Source of the DNA: Acidobacteriota bacterium
GTDB taxonomy: Bacteria > Acidobacteriota > Terriglobia > Terriglobales > Acidobacteriaceae
DNA: 30,891 bases
Assembly (NCBI GenBank): GCA_021780095.1
Contig: JAJXZK010000330.1
Span: 1 to 30,891 of the forward strand
Reading direction: 5' to 3'
This document shows, in pieces, positions 1 to 7,980 of this stretch (position 1 is its first letter; the number at the start of each line of letters is the position of its first letter). The notes under the pieces were generated by a model that was not told the origin of the DNA, made no database searches, and saw nothing but the letters and a program-made list of their open reading frames with translations. The translations under genes were made by a program, and so were the position numbers.

Positions 1-292
1 AGATGCCTAAATCGAGCGGTCGCAGGGTGTCGGAAGCCATCAATTTCGCGTTGATATCCTCGGCAATGGCGCTGTCGGCGCGCTGGGCGGACGAAGCGTT
101 GGTTTGTGTTGCGTTCGCGGGGGGCGGCGGAGCGGCCTCTTGCGCCAACAGGTGGATGCTGAACAAGCCCACGCCAGCCGCAACCATCGCGATCCGGAGA
201 TTGCGACCCACACGCGACTTGTTGCGCCGGAAAGTCGACGGAGAACCCGAGAAGGGGGTGGAACCCGTGATCGTCACAGAACTATCCTTCAT
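1..292 (-). CDS. BON-domain exported protein, N-terminal part (3' end outside window)
   Basis: An open frame runs from an ATG at 292 to the left edge of the window (about 97 codons, no stop). The product has a basic stretch (RRNKSRVGRNLR) followed by a hydrophobic segment ending LFSIHLLAQ, which fits a signal peptide or signal anchor. A Pro/Ala-rich linker follows. From about residue 74 the pattern ADSAIAEDINAKLMASDTL matches the start of a BON domain (bacterial OsmY and nodulation domain), where Asp and Ile residues precede an amphipathic helix. BON proteins are usually periplasmic or envelope-associated and are thought to bind phospholipid. Only the first part of the domain is visible, so the call is tentative. 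No strong ribosome binding site is seen before the ATG. The gene lies 110 bp downstream of the polysaccharide operon and may have its own promoter. Confidence 0.55.
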   Translation of the reverse strand, partial: MKDSSVTITGSTPFSGSPSTFRRNKSRVGRNLRIAMVAAGVGLFSIHLLAQEAAPPPPANATQTNASSAQRADSAIAEDINAKLMASDTLRPLDLGI

Positions 293-402
293 AGGAGATA
301 TTTTCTCATCCTATGCAGACGTCGCCGCCGCCAAAAAGTTGCTCGAAAGTTGATGCTGCAAATTCAAGCTTGCTCAATTACCCAAGCCTCCGAGCTGGAT
401 GA

Positions 403-1383
403 CTAAACGAAAACCATTAAGATATCGCGCACAAAGAATTTCAGCCCACTTTCGTAGCGTTGATAGTGTCCGGCATGCAGGAAAAGCTGAAACACTTTGG
501 CGATTCGATTCACATTCGGCGCTGCACGATCCCGTAAGAACGCGATCTTCTGCTGCAGGAGGAGCGCGGTGGCGTGGCTCCCTGGCGCATTGGAGCACAG
601 CAGGTGGCGGCGCAGTTCTTCGAGTTCCCGCGCTGTCGCCAAATGTTTGGCTGGCTCATCGCGCTTCCCTTTCCGCAGTCTTTGCAGGAGTGAAAGCCCC
701 GAAAGGGCGGCTATCTCAGTTCCGATTTGCTGGCCCGCATGGAGCCGATATCGCAGCAAGGGTTCGCTAATAAATGCGAGCTTCGTGTACACCACCATCA
801 TCCAGGCGATCCAGCCGTCGTGGACCCAGATCGCGGGAACCGGAATAAACAAATACCGCAGGTTGGCCCGCACCATCAACGTGGCGCCTGTGACTACGTT
901 CCTCTTTAACAGGACGTCGATGCCGCGTCCGGACCGAAACCGCTTCTGCTCACGAGGCGGGAATAAGATGCTGGGCCATAGACGTATGCCAATCGGCCTC
1001 GATGTCGCGTCGATAAGCTCCGCGTCACAGAAGACAGCCCCCAGCGAGGGGTCGCGCTCCATCATCTCGGCTTGGCGGGCGAGCTTTCCTGGCAGCCAGA
1101 TATCGTCCTGATCGCTTAGCGCAATCAGGTCTCCGGTGCAGAGGCCGATGGCTTTCTCAAAATTCTTGGTTGAGCCTAGATTTTTGGGATTGCGGAAGAA
1201 TCGAACGGGAAAGGATGCGATGCGGGCGAATTCTTCGATGATTTCAGCAGTGGCGTCGGAAGATCCGTCGTCGCAGACCACCATCTCATCCGGCAGGCGC
1301 GTCTGCGCAGCAATGCTTTGCAATTGCTCGTGCAGGTACTTCTCACCGTTGTACGTACACATCGCGACAGAAACGCGGGTCAT
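403..1383 (-). CDS. GT2 family glycosyltransferase (rhamnosyltransferase-like)
   Basis: This 326-residue protein has a GT-A fold glycosyltransferase family 2 domain at its N-terminus. VSVAMCTYNGEKYL is the first beta strand and loop, VCDDGSS is the nucleotide-sugar binding acidic site, and LSDQDDIWLPGKL (near residue 90) carries the metal-binding DxD-type motif followed by the W-x-P-x-K seen in rhamnosyltransferase-like GT2 enzymes. It probably transfers a sugar from a nucleotide-sugar donor to a lipid-linked oligosaccharide at the cytoplasmic face of the membrane. The start at 1383 is chosen over a 27-codon upstream extension. Its ATG overlaps the TGA of the upstream gene (ATGA), an AAGGA sequence lies just before it, and the GT2 core begins at residue 3. 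It is the last gene of the leftward polysaccharide operon. Donor and acceptor cannot be read from sequence. Confidence 0.88.
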   Translation of the reverse strand: MTRVSVAMCTYNGEKYLHEQLQSIAAQTRLPDEMVVCDDGSSDATAEIIEEFARIASFPVRFFRNPKNLGSTKNFEKAIGLCTGDLIALSDQDDIWLPGKLARQAEMMERDPSLGAVFCDAELIDATSRPIGIRLWPSILFPPREQKRFRSGRGIDVLLKRNVVTGATLMVRANLRYLFIPVPAIWVHDGWIAWMMVVYTKLAFISEPLLRYRLHAGQQIGTEIAALSGLSLLQRLRKGKRDEPAKHLATARELEELRRHLLCSNAPGSHATALLLQQKIAFLRDRAAPNVNRIAKVFQLFLHAGHYQRYESGLKFFVRDILMVFV

Positions 1384-2219
1384 TTCCATTCCTTGCCAAA
1401 GAGGGACAAAATAAAGACCAGCGTTCGCTTTGTCCCGGAGCGCAAGGCCTGATAGTAGGGCCACAAACGGCGAGCGGCGACGTAGTGAGGACCGAAATTT
1501 TTCTGGATAGTGCGGTAATTTTCGTTTTCGTGGAGCCCGCTGTGGGACACGCCCCCCGTCCCGTGCACAGCAATGACTTGCTCAAATATTCTGACCTTCT
1601 TCCCGCTCTTGAGTAAACGCTGGTTTAGATCGAAATCGGCATAGATTTTATAGGTGGTGTCATACGCGATATCCGGGGTGCGTCGATAAAAGGTGCCTTG
1701 ATGATGCCAGGTGTTGACTACTCGAAGCTGAAATCCAATCTCTGGGCGAAAAATCTCCCCGTCGTCCGTCATCACGGCGAACGAGGCGACGTCTATTTGG
1801 TCTTTGAGGCACGCGGCGAGCGTTTCGGTTGGAATTGATATCAAGGTGTCGCCTGCGTTGAGGTGCAAAATGTACTCGCCTTCGGCTGCGGCAATTCCCT
1901 TGTTCATTGCGTCATAAATTCCGGAGTCGGGTTCGCTCAGCCAATAATCGATTTTGTCGTCCCAGTCTCGCAAAACTTCTACCGTGCCGTCGTCCGAGGC
2001 GCCATCGATCACGATCAGTTCAAACTCGCGCGGATCGAACGTAAAGATGTTGTTGAGGAGGCGAATGCATTCCTCCCGGTCGCGAAACAGCACCATGATG
2101 ATGGAAAGGAGAGGCCTTTCCGCGCGAACCTCTCCCCGAACCCGGCGACCACCCTCCACACGCTGGGTCCTCTCCGAGGGCATGTCGCTAAGGTCTCCGG
2201 GTGGTGCTGAATCTGTCAT
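1380..2219 (-). CDS. GT2 family glycosyltransferase
   Basis: This 279-residue protein has a GT2 domain that begins at about residue 37 with LLSIIMVLFRDREECI. IVIDGASDDGT is the donor-binding acidic loop. SEPDSGIYDAMNKGI and LHLNAGD are diagnostic of the GT2 subgroup found in many O-antigen and exopolysaccharide clusters. It is predicted to be a cytoplasmic or peripheral-membrane sugar transferase. Its stop overlaps the start of the next GT2 gene by four bases, suggesting translational coupling. The roughly 36 residues before the core are Arg/Glu/Gly-rich and unlike the family, and they come from a GC-rich, repeat-like stretch. The true start could be the ATG at 2219 or an internal ATG at 2183, which has GGAG 11 nt upstream. 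The C-terminal boundary is firm, the N-terminal one is not. Confidence 0.85.
   Translation of the reverse strand: MTDSAPPGDLSDMPSERTQRVEGGRRVRGEVRAERPLLSIIMVLFRDREECIRLLNNIFTFDPREFELIVIDGASDDGTVEVLRDWDDKIDYWLSEPDSGIYDAMNKGIAAAEGEYILHLNAGDTLISIPTETLAACLKDQIDVASFAVMTDDGEIFRPEIGFQLRVVNTWHHQGTFYRRTPDIAYDTTYKIYADFDLNQRLLKSGKKVRIFEQVIAVHGTGGVSHSGLHENENYRTIQKNFGPHYVAARRLWPYYQALRSGTKRTLVFILSLFGKEWK
2103..2121. repeat. Short perfect inverted repeat inside a GT2 coding region
   Basis: GGAAAGG, a 5-nt loop and CCTTTCC form a perfect 7-bp stem. It sits at the junction between the unusual N-terminal extension and the conserved GT2 core. A further CCTCTCC lies to its right near 2169-2175. It could be part of a small dispersed repeat, but only one copy of the region was noticed in this window. 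Confidence 0.35.
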
Positions 2220-2291
2220 CGATGCAGTCGAAATCCATGATGTCGGTCACCCTAGCGGAGTTCCGCTGATGGATTGGAAGTCCGCTTACTA

Positions 2292-3191
2292 TTACGAAAT
2301 CTCAACGACGGGGAGATTGGATAGAATCGCAGCCTCTTGCGCCTCATCCAAAAATGCGAGTCTACCCTTTTCGTCCCGCGATTCCCGAAATTTTCCATGC
2401 ACGAAACCCGCGACCGGCGTGAGCTCAGGAAGAGAATCGGGCTTCAGATCGCGACGCACAAAAAACGCGTCGTTGCCTGCCATAGTACAGCACACGAAGG
2501 CGTATCCTTTTCTGTTACCAAGTCTGCAAAGTGCCGCCAGCGATGCGCCGTAATAGATGTTGGAGTGATGCGCTTTCGTCCTTTGGAAATCGGCGCTATA
2601 GGGAATCGTCACGGCCTTGTCCGGACCGAAACGGTGGTTGTATTCCACGATGACGATTGCCGGGCTTACGACATCGATCGCTTCCCAAACCCAATAGTCA
2701 TTTCCGTCGATATCGATCGACAAGAGACCGAGGTCGCCGCTGATCCCGTGAGCGAGGATAAGGTCGTTGATATTTTCTCTGTTGATGAACGCTTGTTGCA
2801 CGTTCAGACCAAATCGCCAAGATACGTTGTCCTGCCTGATACGGGCGATATTCGCCTCGCTGCCGTCCATCACCAAACCGGCCCAATTGTCGTTGACCAT
2901 TAGGAATCGGGTGTTGGCTTCCAGGTAGTCCTCGACCCCGAATTCAATAAACACTTTGTTCGATATCGGCACGTGCCGCAGCAAATGCTGCAAGATGCCA
3001 TCTTCGCCCCACTGCGAATAAACGCTGAACTCCGCAGCCTGAATCTCATGAGGCTTGAGATCACTTAATTGGCGACTCTCTACTCGTCCAAGAGCCTCCT
3101 GCATCCGCCTGCAGCGCTGGTCAATGGCTTCGCAACGCTCTTCAATGGCTCGGAACCGCTCCGAAAATTTCTCCCTAATAGACGTCAACAT
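2292..3191 (-). CDS. FkbM-like / SAM-methyltransferase-like protein with coiled-coil N-terminus
   Basis: This is a 299-residue protein. Residues 1-45 are charged and heptad-like (FRAIEERCEAIDQRCRRMQE), suggesting a coiled coil. The rest resembles a Rossmann-type methyltransferase found in polysaccharide clusters. It has SQWGEDGIL, then VFIEFGVEDYLEANTR (the position of the SAM-binding motif I), VMDGS (an acidic residue ending the second strand), and LLSIDIDGNDYWVWEAI, whose D-x-D-G-x-D arrangement parallels the FkbM motif of the gene upstream. Substrate is unknown; O-methylation of a glycan sugar is the likeliest role. The ATG at 3191 has a strong purine-rich leader (GGAGAGGAGAAGGAGA). It sits 73 bp after the FkbM gene and 72 bp before the GT2 gene, in the same operon. 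It could also be a catalytically inert homologue. Confidence 0.65.
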   Translation of the reverse strand: MLTSIREKFSERFRAIEERCEAIDQRCRRMQEALGRVESRQLSDLKPHEIQAAEFSVYSQWGEDGILQHLLRHVPISNKVFIEFGVEDYLEANTRFLMVNDNWAGLVMDGSEANIARIRQDNVSWRFGLNVQQAFINRENINDLILAHGISGDLGLLSIDIDGNDYWVWEAIDVVSPAIVIVEYNHRFGPDKAVTIPYSADFQRTKAHHSNIYYGASLAALCRLGNRKGYAFVCCTMAGNDAFFVRRDLKPDSLPELTPVAGFVHGKFRESRDEKGRLAFLDEAQEAAILSNLPVVEIS

Positions 3192-3264
3192 TCTCCTTCT
3201 CCTCTCCTTGGACCGCCTTGGTGATCACCTGCGCAGATATGCCGAATCAAAATAGGCCAGCGCA

Positions 3265-4242
3265 TCACACCGCCTGGGGAAGCCTAGGATCCGTGAGTGC
3301 ATTGGCGAAATAGTCAACCTCCCGCTGGTGAAATTCCTCTACAAAATGGTCCCTCATAAGAAGGAAATCAAAGTAATAATGCTCCTTGGTTAACTTATAG
3401 AAAAGCAATCTTTTAATAGAGCGAATATCGGAGACCTCGAATAAGCCCATAAGACTTCCGAAGTTGTCGTAGATGAATAGTTTTCCGTAGCCCGCGGTGC
3501 GGAGAAATTCCAGCGTGCCCAAGCAATCGCTGACAAAGTGAGGGTTTGAAAACGTGTCAACTTCGAAATATACGAAGGGTAAAGAATTCGTAATAAATTC
3601 TTTCGCCCCGGCAAGTACTTCGAAGTCGTGGCCGTCAGTATCAATTTTCAGAAGGTTAAAATCGCCGTGTCCGCTGTATTCTTTGACAATTGAATCAATT
3701 GTTCGCTTGGTAAATCCGTCAGCCTGCCCTCCAGCTTCCTTTCCCGTCAAATTAATGTTTGCAGTTCCGTTTGCTTCGCTAATGCGAGCCGAGGTATTCC
3801 CCTCCGATGACGAACAAATGTAGGTCAGGATGACGACGCTCCTGTCTCCTTCCCAATTTGAGTTTAGGCATTTTCTAAATCGCGGATTCGGCTCGACAGC
3901 GAGAAATATATCTGCGTTCACAGCTTTTTCCAACGTGAATGGTTCTTTGAGAGCAGCGATCGTGTCGCCTACGTTCGCACCGACGTCAATGCATTTAATC
4001 GCGCCTAATTTCGCTCGGACAAATTGCGCCAGACGCCCCGGAAGCCGATCGTAGAAAGGGAACTCCTTCAAATATATGGGCAGGGCGTGGGATAGAGGCA
4101 TCGTCAACGCTCGGCCATGCACTTTCATTGAGCACAGGCCGTCAGCATCGATTTTGACCATTATGCGGCGTAACGCGATGCAAAGCCTCTTAGTGAGTGG
4201 ATTGCCATTTAAAACCCCATCATAAATAGCACCAGGAATCAA
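3265..4242 (-). CDS. FkbM family methyltransferase
   Basis: The 325-residue product has the FkbM layout. KCIDVGANVGDTIAAL (near residue 80) is the glycine-rich SAM-binding motif I, FLAVEPNPRFRKCL is motif II with the acidic residue and the N-P typical of FkbM, TIDSIVKEY is the family's T-x-D motif, and LLKIDTDGHDFEVLAGA is the D-x-D-G-x-[DE] block. FkbM enzymes are SAM-dependent O-methyltransferases, and in glycan clusters they probably methylate sugar hydroxyls. The first codon is TTG at 4242-4240, supported by GGAG at 4251-4254 on the reverse strand, eight bases away. The next in-frame ATG is at residue 28, so a shorter protein is possible. The gene lies 64 bp after the GT4 gene. Confidence 0.85.
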   Translation of the reverse strand: MIPGAIYDGVLNGNPLTKRLCIALRRIMVKIDADGLCSMKVHGRALTMPLSHALPIYLKEFPFYDRLPGRLAQFVRAKLGAIKCIDVGANVGDTIAALKEPFTLEKAVNADIFLAVEPNPRFRKCLNSNWEGDRSVVILTYICSSSEGNTSARISEANGTANINLTGKEAGGQADGFTKRTIDSIVKEYSGHGDFNLLKIDTDGHDFEVLAGAKEFITNSLPFVYFEVDTFSNPHFVSDCLGTLEFLRTAGYGKLFIYDNFGSLMGLFEVSDIRSIKRLLFYKLTKEHYYFDFLLMRDHFVEEFHQREVDYFANALTDPRLPQAV

Positions 4243-4306
4243 TTTATTGTCTCCATTGCTGCCCCAAAGAAGCTCACGTTCACCGGCGACCAGCCCCGTG
4301 GTGCGG

Positions 4307-5407
4307 TTAGTGCGTTGCTAGAATTTTTTCATAAACCGAGTATGTTTGTTGCGCACATATATCCCATGAGAATTGCTTGACACGCTCCTTACCTTTTGAG
4401 ATGAGCGAGAGTCTCAGTTCGGGCGATTGGACAATCTTTTGCAATGCGGCTGCCATCTCGTGAATGTCTCCTGCATTGAAATACATCGCAGCGTCTCCAG
4501 CGACTTCGGGCATCGAACTTGTGTTGCCGGATAAAACTGGGCAGCCGCATTCCATCGCTTCCAGGAGCGGAATTCCGAATCCTTCGTAGATCGACGGATA
4601 GACAAAGGCTTCTGCCGAAGCATAGTAGCTGGCTAGCTTCGCGTCATCCCCGGTGACGGAAACGATACGGTCCCGGGGCACCCCCAGCTTGTCAATTCGC
4701 TCGTACTCGTTCGCTCGCAACGGACCGCCTCCAAAGCAGACCAGTTGATGAGTCTTGAAGAGTTGCGATTGAGCGAAAGCCGCTACGAGGCCAAGGAAAT
4801 TCTTGTATCCAGCTCGCTCTCCGACATAGAGGAAGAAAGGATCTTGGGTCCGGGTAGGCGGCTCGGCTGGTGGAGCTAGCGATGACCCATGATAAACGAC
4901 ACTCACCTTGTCGGGGTTAATGTTGTAGAGACGAATCAAGTCTTTACGCGTATTTTGCGAAATACAGATTATGTGGCTGACGCGTTGATAGACTGCCTTT
5001 CTTATTTTGATTGTCTTTTTACTTAAGGGAAAGTATTCCGGGAATAACTCCTCGATCGTGTCGTGAACGGTGATGACGGTCTTTGCTGAGGAATTGGATG
5101 TCCGATGTCGCGAGTAGTACGTCTCGTGGACGATGTCGGGCTTATAGATTGAGGAAAAAATATAAAATCCGATGGGATTGATTCTACCCACCGTCCTTCT
5201 TCGTGCCGCCAATATCTCAGAATGAAAACCACGAACGGGTATATCTGCTTTTTTCGCGTGGAGGAAGCGACTCTGGTAGAGGGGCGAGACTACCCGTACT
5301 GCAGCATCCGGGTATCGATTGATTCTGGAAGCGAGTTCCACAAAGTAACGCGAGATGCCGCCGTACTTCTGGGTTGAGAATATTTTATAGTCGTAGCAAA
5401 TCTTCAT
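4307..5407 (-). CDS. GT4 family glycosyltransferase (group 1)
   Basis: This 366-residue GT-B fold protein has an N-terminal acceptor domain with the loop KYGGISRYFVELASR and VITVHDTIEELFP, then a linker, then a C-terminal donor domain. The latter has FFLYVGERAGYKNF and the diagnostic YPSIYEGFGIPLLEAMECG (E-x7-E motif), followed by CPVLSGNTSSMPEVAGDAA. Retaining GT4 enzymes of this kind, often mannosyl- or rhamnosyltransferases, extend lipid-linked oligosaccharides at the inner membrane. The ATG at 5407 is preceded by AGGA at a suitable distance. The gap to the flippase stop is only 27 bp, so co-transcription is likely. Length and domain order are normal for the family. Confidence 0.92.
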   Translation of the reverse strand: MKICYDYKIFSTQKYGGISRYFVELASRINRYPDAAVRVVSPLYQSRFLHAKKADIPVRGFHSEILAARRRTVGRINPIGFYIFSSIYKPDIVHETYYSRHRTSNSSAKTVITVHDTIEELFPEYFPLSKKTIKIRKAVYQRVSHIICISQNTRKDLIRLYNINPDKVSVVYHGSSLAPPAEPPTRTQDPFFLYVGERAGYKNFLGLVAAFAQSQLFKTHQLVCFGGGPLRANEYERIDKLGVPRDRIVSVTGDDAKLASYYASAEAFVYPSIYEGFGIPLLEAMECGCPVLSGNTSSMPEVAGDAAMYFNAGDIHEMAAALQKIVQSPELRLSLISKGKERVKQFSWDICAQQTYSVYEKILATH

Positions 5408-5434
5408 TATTTTCCTAGGCTTGTATGTCCGTAG

Positions 5435-6868
5435 TTAGTCGTCAACGATGGTCGACGCAACCGGATTCAGAGATACAGTTTGAAGTTTCATCTGCTTCAT
5501 GACCCTGGGGATATACCAAGCGTAGGGTATCGCGGCCAAAACAATATACGTGATGACGGTGGCCCAGGGAACGCCGGCGATGCCATAGTGATGGGTCAAT
5601 AGTACCTTCACCAGCAAGCAGCCGATTCCGAAAACAGTGGCAACGAACACCTGAAATTTCACGATGCCCGCGCCGTTGAGGAACATGGCGAGGGTGTTGC
5701 CGCAGTTACTTACCACAGCCCATACAGCCAATCCCAGCATCAACATAAAAGAAGGATGGATGCCGGGACCGACCCACCACAGGAGCAGCTTGTTGGAAAA
5801 CACCAGCAGCGTGGCGGAAACAATGGAGGCGAATGCAAACACTCCCAGCAAGGTGCGGGAGAGCGTGCGCCGAACCCAATGCATGTCTCCGCGAGAGATT
5901 GCCTCGCCATAGGCGGGCCACAGGGGCATCATCAGCATGGCGACGACGACCGTAATGACGGAAAACATGCGTTGCGGGATGGAAAAGACGGTGACATCCG
6001 CGACGCCGAGGATGCGGGCAATGATGAAATTGTCCGCCGAGTAGGAAACCGCGCTTACCAATTGAAGGACGAAGAACAGCCCACCGAGAGTGGTGATCTT
6101 CTGGATGATTTTGCGCGATACCAGATGCCATTGCGGCAGCAGGTCTCGCCGGCTGATACCGAAGAAGAAGGCCGCGTTCATCCAGGTCCCCAACACCGGC
6201 GCGCCGGCAAAGGCCACCACCAGAGCAGCCAGGCTGAGGTGAAAATGGACGACGGCAACGATTCCGACCAGGATGAGGACGCTGGAGAATATCTCCCATA
6301 AATTCGTCAGAAATCCCTGCTGCAGGCCGAGCTGGGTGCGTTGCACAACATCAAGAGGGATATTGAGGGCGAAGCAGAGCACAAAGACGAGCATGGCTGG
6401 TCCAGCCTGGGCGCGGGCGTCCGCTGTGGTTGCGCGAAACAGGTTGCCCCAATCGACGAAGCTGTAGATGGAAAGGAAAAACGCGACCAGCGCCGCTCCA
6501 ATCAACGTCAACACCGCGATTCCGCTGGAGATGGCGCCTCGGATTCCCTCCCAGTCGTCTTTCCCGAAGGCGGTAGAGACGGTGTTGAGGACGCCATTTC
6601 CAATTCCGAAGTCGGCGAAGCCCGCCATGGCCAGCACGGAACTGATGGTCATCCAGAGGCCAAAACGTTCATTGCCAAGGTAGTGCAGGGTGAGCGGGAC
6701 AGTAATGAACGACACGCCAATGCGCACGGCGCGAGAGATTCCGGAGGAGATTCCAGTGATGGCAGCCCTGCGATGGCGGGCTGCGGACCGCGCTGCCGGA
6801 TCGGAACTGTGCATCGCGGTCGATTGCAGGTCTTTCCGCGTCTCCCGCAAGATAGCGATGACATTCAT
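5435..6868 (-). CDS. wzx: Wzx-type polysaccharide flippase (MOP superfamily)
   Basis: This is a very hydrophobic 477-residue protein with roughly 12-14 potential membrane segments, the pattern of the MOP (Wzx/PST) superfamily. The first segment region reads ISRAVRIGVSFITVPLTLHY followed by LGNERFGLWMTISSV, a stretch typical of the Wzx N-terminus (ERFGLW). It probably flips undecaprenyl-linked oligosaccharides from cytoplasm to periplasm. It is the first gene of the leftward glycan operon. The longest frame begins with GTG at 6943, but ATG at 6868 is preferred. It has GGAG about 12 nt upstream and removes a 25-residue basic extension not expected in this family. An MviM/MurJ-like role is less likely, given the glycosyltransferase neighbours. 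No Wzy polymerase or chain-length regulator is visible in the window. Confidence 0.85.
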   Translation of the reverse strand: MNVIAILRETRKDLQSTAMHSSDPAARSAARHRRAAITGISSGISRAVRIGVSFITVPLTLHYLGNERFGLWMTISSVLAMAGFADFGIGNGVLNTVSTAFGKDDWEGIRGAISSGIAVLTLIGAALVAFFLSIYSFVDWGNLFRATTADARAQAGPAMLVFVLCFALNIPLDVVQRTQLGLQQGFLTNLWEIFSSVLILVGIVAVVHFHLSLAALVVAFAGAPVLGTWMNAAFFFGISRRDLLPQWHLVSRKIIQKITTLGGLFFVLQLVSAVSYSADNFIIARILGVADVTVFSIPQRMFSVITVVVAMLMMPLWPAYGEAISRGDMHWVRRTLSRTLLGVFAFASIVSATLLVFSNKLLLWWVGPGIHPSFMLMLGLAVWAVVSNCGNTLAMFLNGAGIVKFQVFVATVFGIGCLLVKVLLTHHYGIAGVPWATVITYIVLAAIPYAWYIPRVMKQMKLQTVSLNPVASTIVDD

Positions 6869-6986
6869 TGAAACCAAACTCCGAGGGCGATGAAATTCAT
6901 AGGATGCGGGGATTCGAAGATGCGCCTGCGCGCGGTATCGCACGGGAATACGCTTCGAGAACAGTCATAGTTTACGGGAGCGGAAT

Positions 6987-7874
6987 TCATTCGCGGTAGT
7001 TGGCGGGTGGGGGCGTGATGTCTGAGAGCTTCTTGAAGTCTTCCTCAGGTAGCTTGAGGCCAGCGGCGGCGACGTTTTGTTCCAGGTGCGCGACCGAGGA
7101 CGTTCCTGGAATGGGAGCGATGACCGGCGAGCGGCGCAGCAGCCATGCAAGCGCTACCTGCAGCGGAGTCGCACCTAACTTCTTTGCGATTTCTTCCAGA
7201 ATTTGATTGGCCTGGCGGTTCTGTCCCAGGGGAGCCCAGGGTACGAAGGTGATTCCGTGCGCTTCGCAGTGGTCCAGCAGATAGTCCCATTCTCGGTCGG
7301 CAAAACCATAGCGATTTTGCACGGCCACGATCGGCACAATCTTTTGGGCACGCTGCAAGTGCTCCAAAGTAACGTTGGAGAGCGCGACGTGGCGGATCTT
7401 GCCTTGCTCGCGCAATCGGGCGAGCGCGCCGACGGAAGCATCGAAGGAGACTGCAGCGTCCGGAATGTGCAGATAATACACGTCAATGTGGTCGAGACGG
7501 AGGCGCTCTAAACTGCCCTCGACAGCCTCTTCGAGATGCTTCGGACCGGCGTTATGGATCCACTGGCCGGGGCCGACACGTTCCCATCCTCCCTTTGTCG
7601 CCACCACCACGCCTTTCGAATACGGAGATAAAGCCTCTGCAATCAACTCCTCAGAGATGCCGGGACCGTAGGAATCGGCGGTATCGATGAAGTTGACTCC
7701 CATCTCGACTGCGCGACGAAGGGTCGCGAGGGCGGCGTTGCGGTCCTCAGGGGGACCCCAGATCCCTTTGCCGGTCAATCGCATAGCGCCAAACCCCAGT
7801 CGGTTGACTGAAAGATCCCCTAATTGAACGGTTCCGGCAGCGGCGGCTGAGATGCTGTCTGATGTCTGCGTCAT
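6987..7874 (-). CDS. Aldo/keto reductase
   Basis: This 295-residue protein has the complete aldo/keto reductase catalytic tetrad. Counting from the ATG at 7874, these are Asp64 and Tyr69 in NFIDTADSYG, Lys94 in ATKGG, and His136 in YYLHIPD. The C-terminal PIPGTSSVAHLEQN segment is the NADPH-binding motif of the family. It should reduce aldehydes or ketones with NADPH as a soluble (beta/alpha)8 barrel; the physiological substrate is unknown. An in-frame GTG/ATG extension up to 7928 exists, but AGGAG ten bases before 7874 supports the shorter start. The promoter region overlaps that of the divergent VWA gene. The gene ends 118 bp before the flippase start, so it is probably not part of the glycan operon. 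Confidence 0.93.
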   Translation of the reverse strand: MTQTSDSISAAAAGTVQLGDLSVNRLGFGAMRLTGKGIWGPPEDRNAALATLRRAVEMGVNFIDTADSYGPGISEELIAEALSPYSKGVVVATKGGWERVGPGQWIHNAGPKHLEEAVEGSLERLRLDHIDVYYLHIPDAAVSFDASVGALARLREQGKIRHVALSNVTLEHLQRAQKIVPIVAVQNRYGFADREWDYLLDHCEAHGITFVPWAPLGQNRQANQILEEIAKKLGATPLQVALAWLLRRSPVIAPIPGTSSVAHLEQNVAAAGLKLPEEDFKKLSDITPPPANYRE

Positions 7875-7897
7875 GCGATCCGAACTCCTTCGTCTGG

Positions 7898-7925
7898 TTG
7901 ACATTATGTACTGAATTGCTATACT
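7898..7925 (+). promoter_or_regulatory. Sigma70-like promoter of the VWA-tubulin operon
   Basis: TTGACA at 7898-7903 and TATACT at 7920-7925 are separated by 16 bp, close to the consensus housekeeping promoter. Transcription would start near 7932 and leave a 5' leader of about 50 nt before the ATG at 7981. On the opposite strand the same stretch reads ACATAAT, a weaker -10-like element for the aldo/keto reductase gene, so the two divergent promoters may compete. No clear operator repeat was seen. Confidence 0.6.
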
Positions 7926-7980
7926 CAACGAACCTTTTAACTTAACCCGAGCTCTTGTTCAACGGACCTTCAAATCCCCC

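Noticed and set aside
3..353. Rightward 116-codon frame at the left edge
   Set aside because: It lies opposite the BON gene; the reverse frame has a signal peptide and domain pattern, the forward one does not.
5756..6301. Long rightward frames opposite the flippase
   Set aside because: Polar, low-complexity translations without family features; they are shadows of a hydrophobic gene.
7875..7928. N-terminal extension of the aldo/keto reductase
   Set aside because: The ribosome binding site at the correct distance belongs to the ATG at 7874, and the extension overlaps the promoter region.
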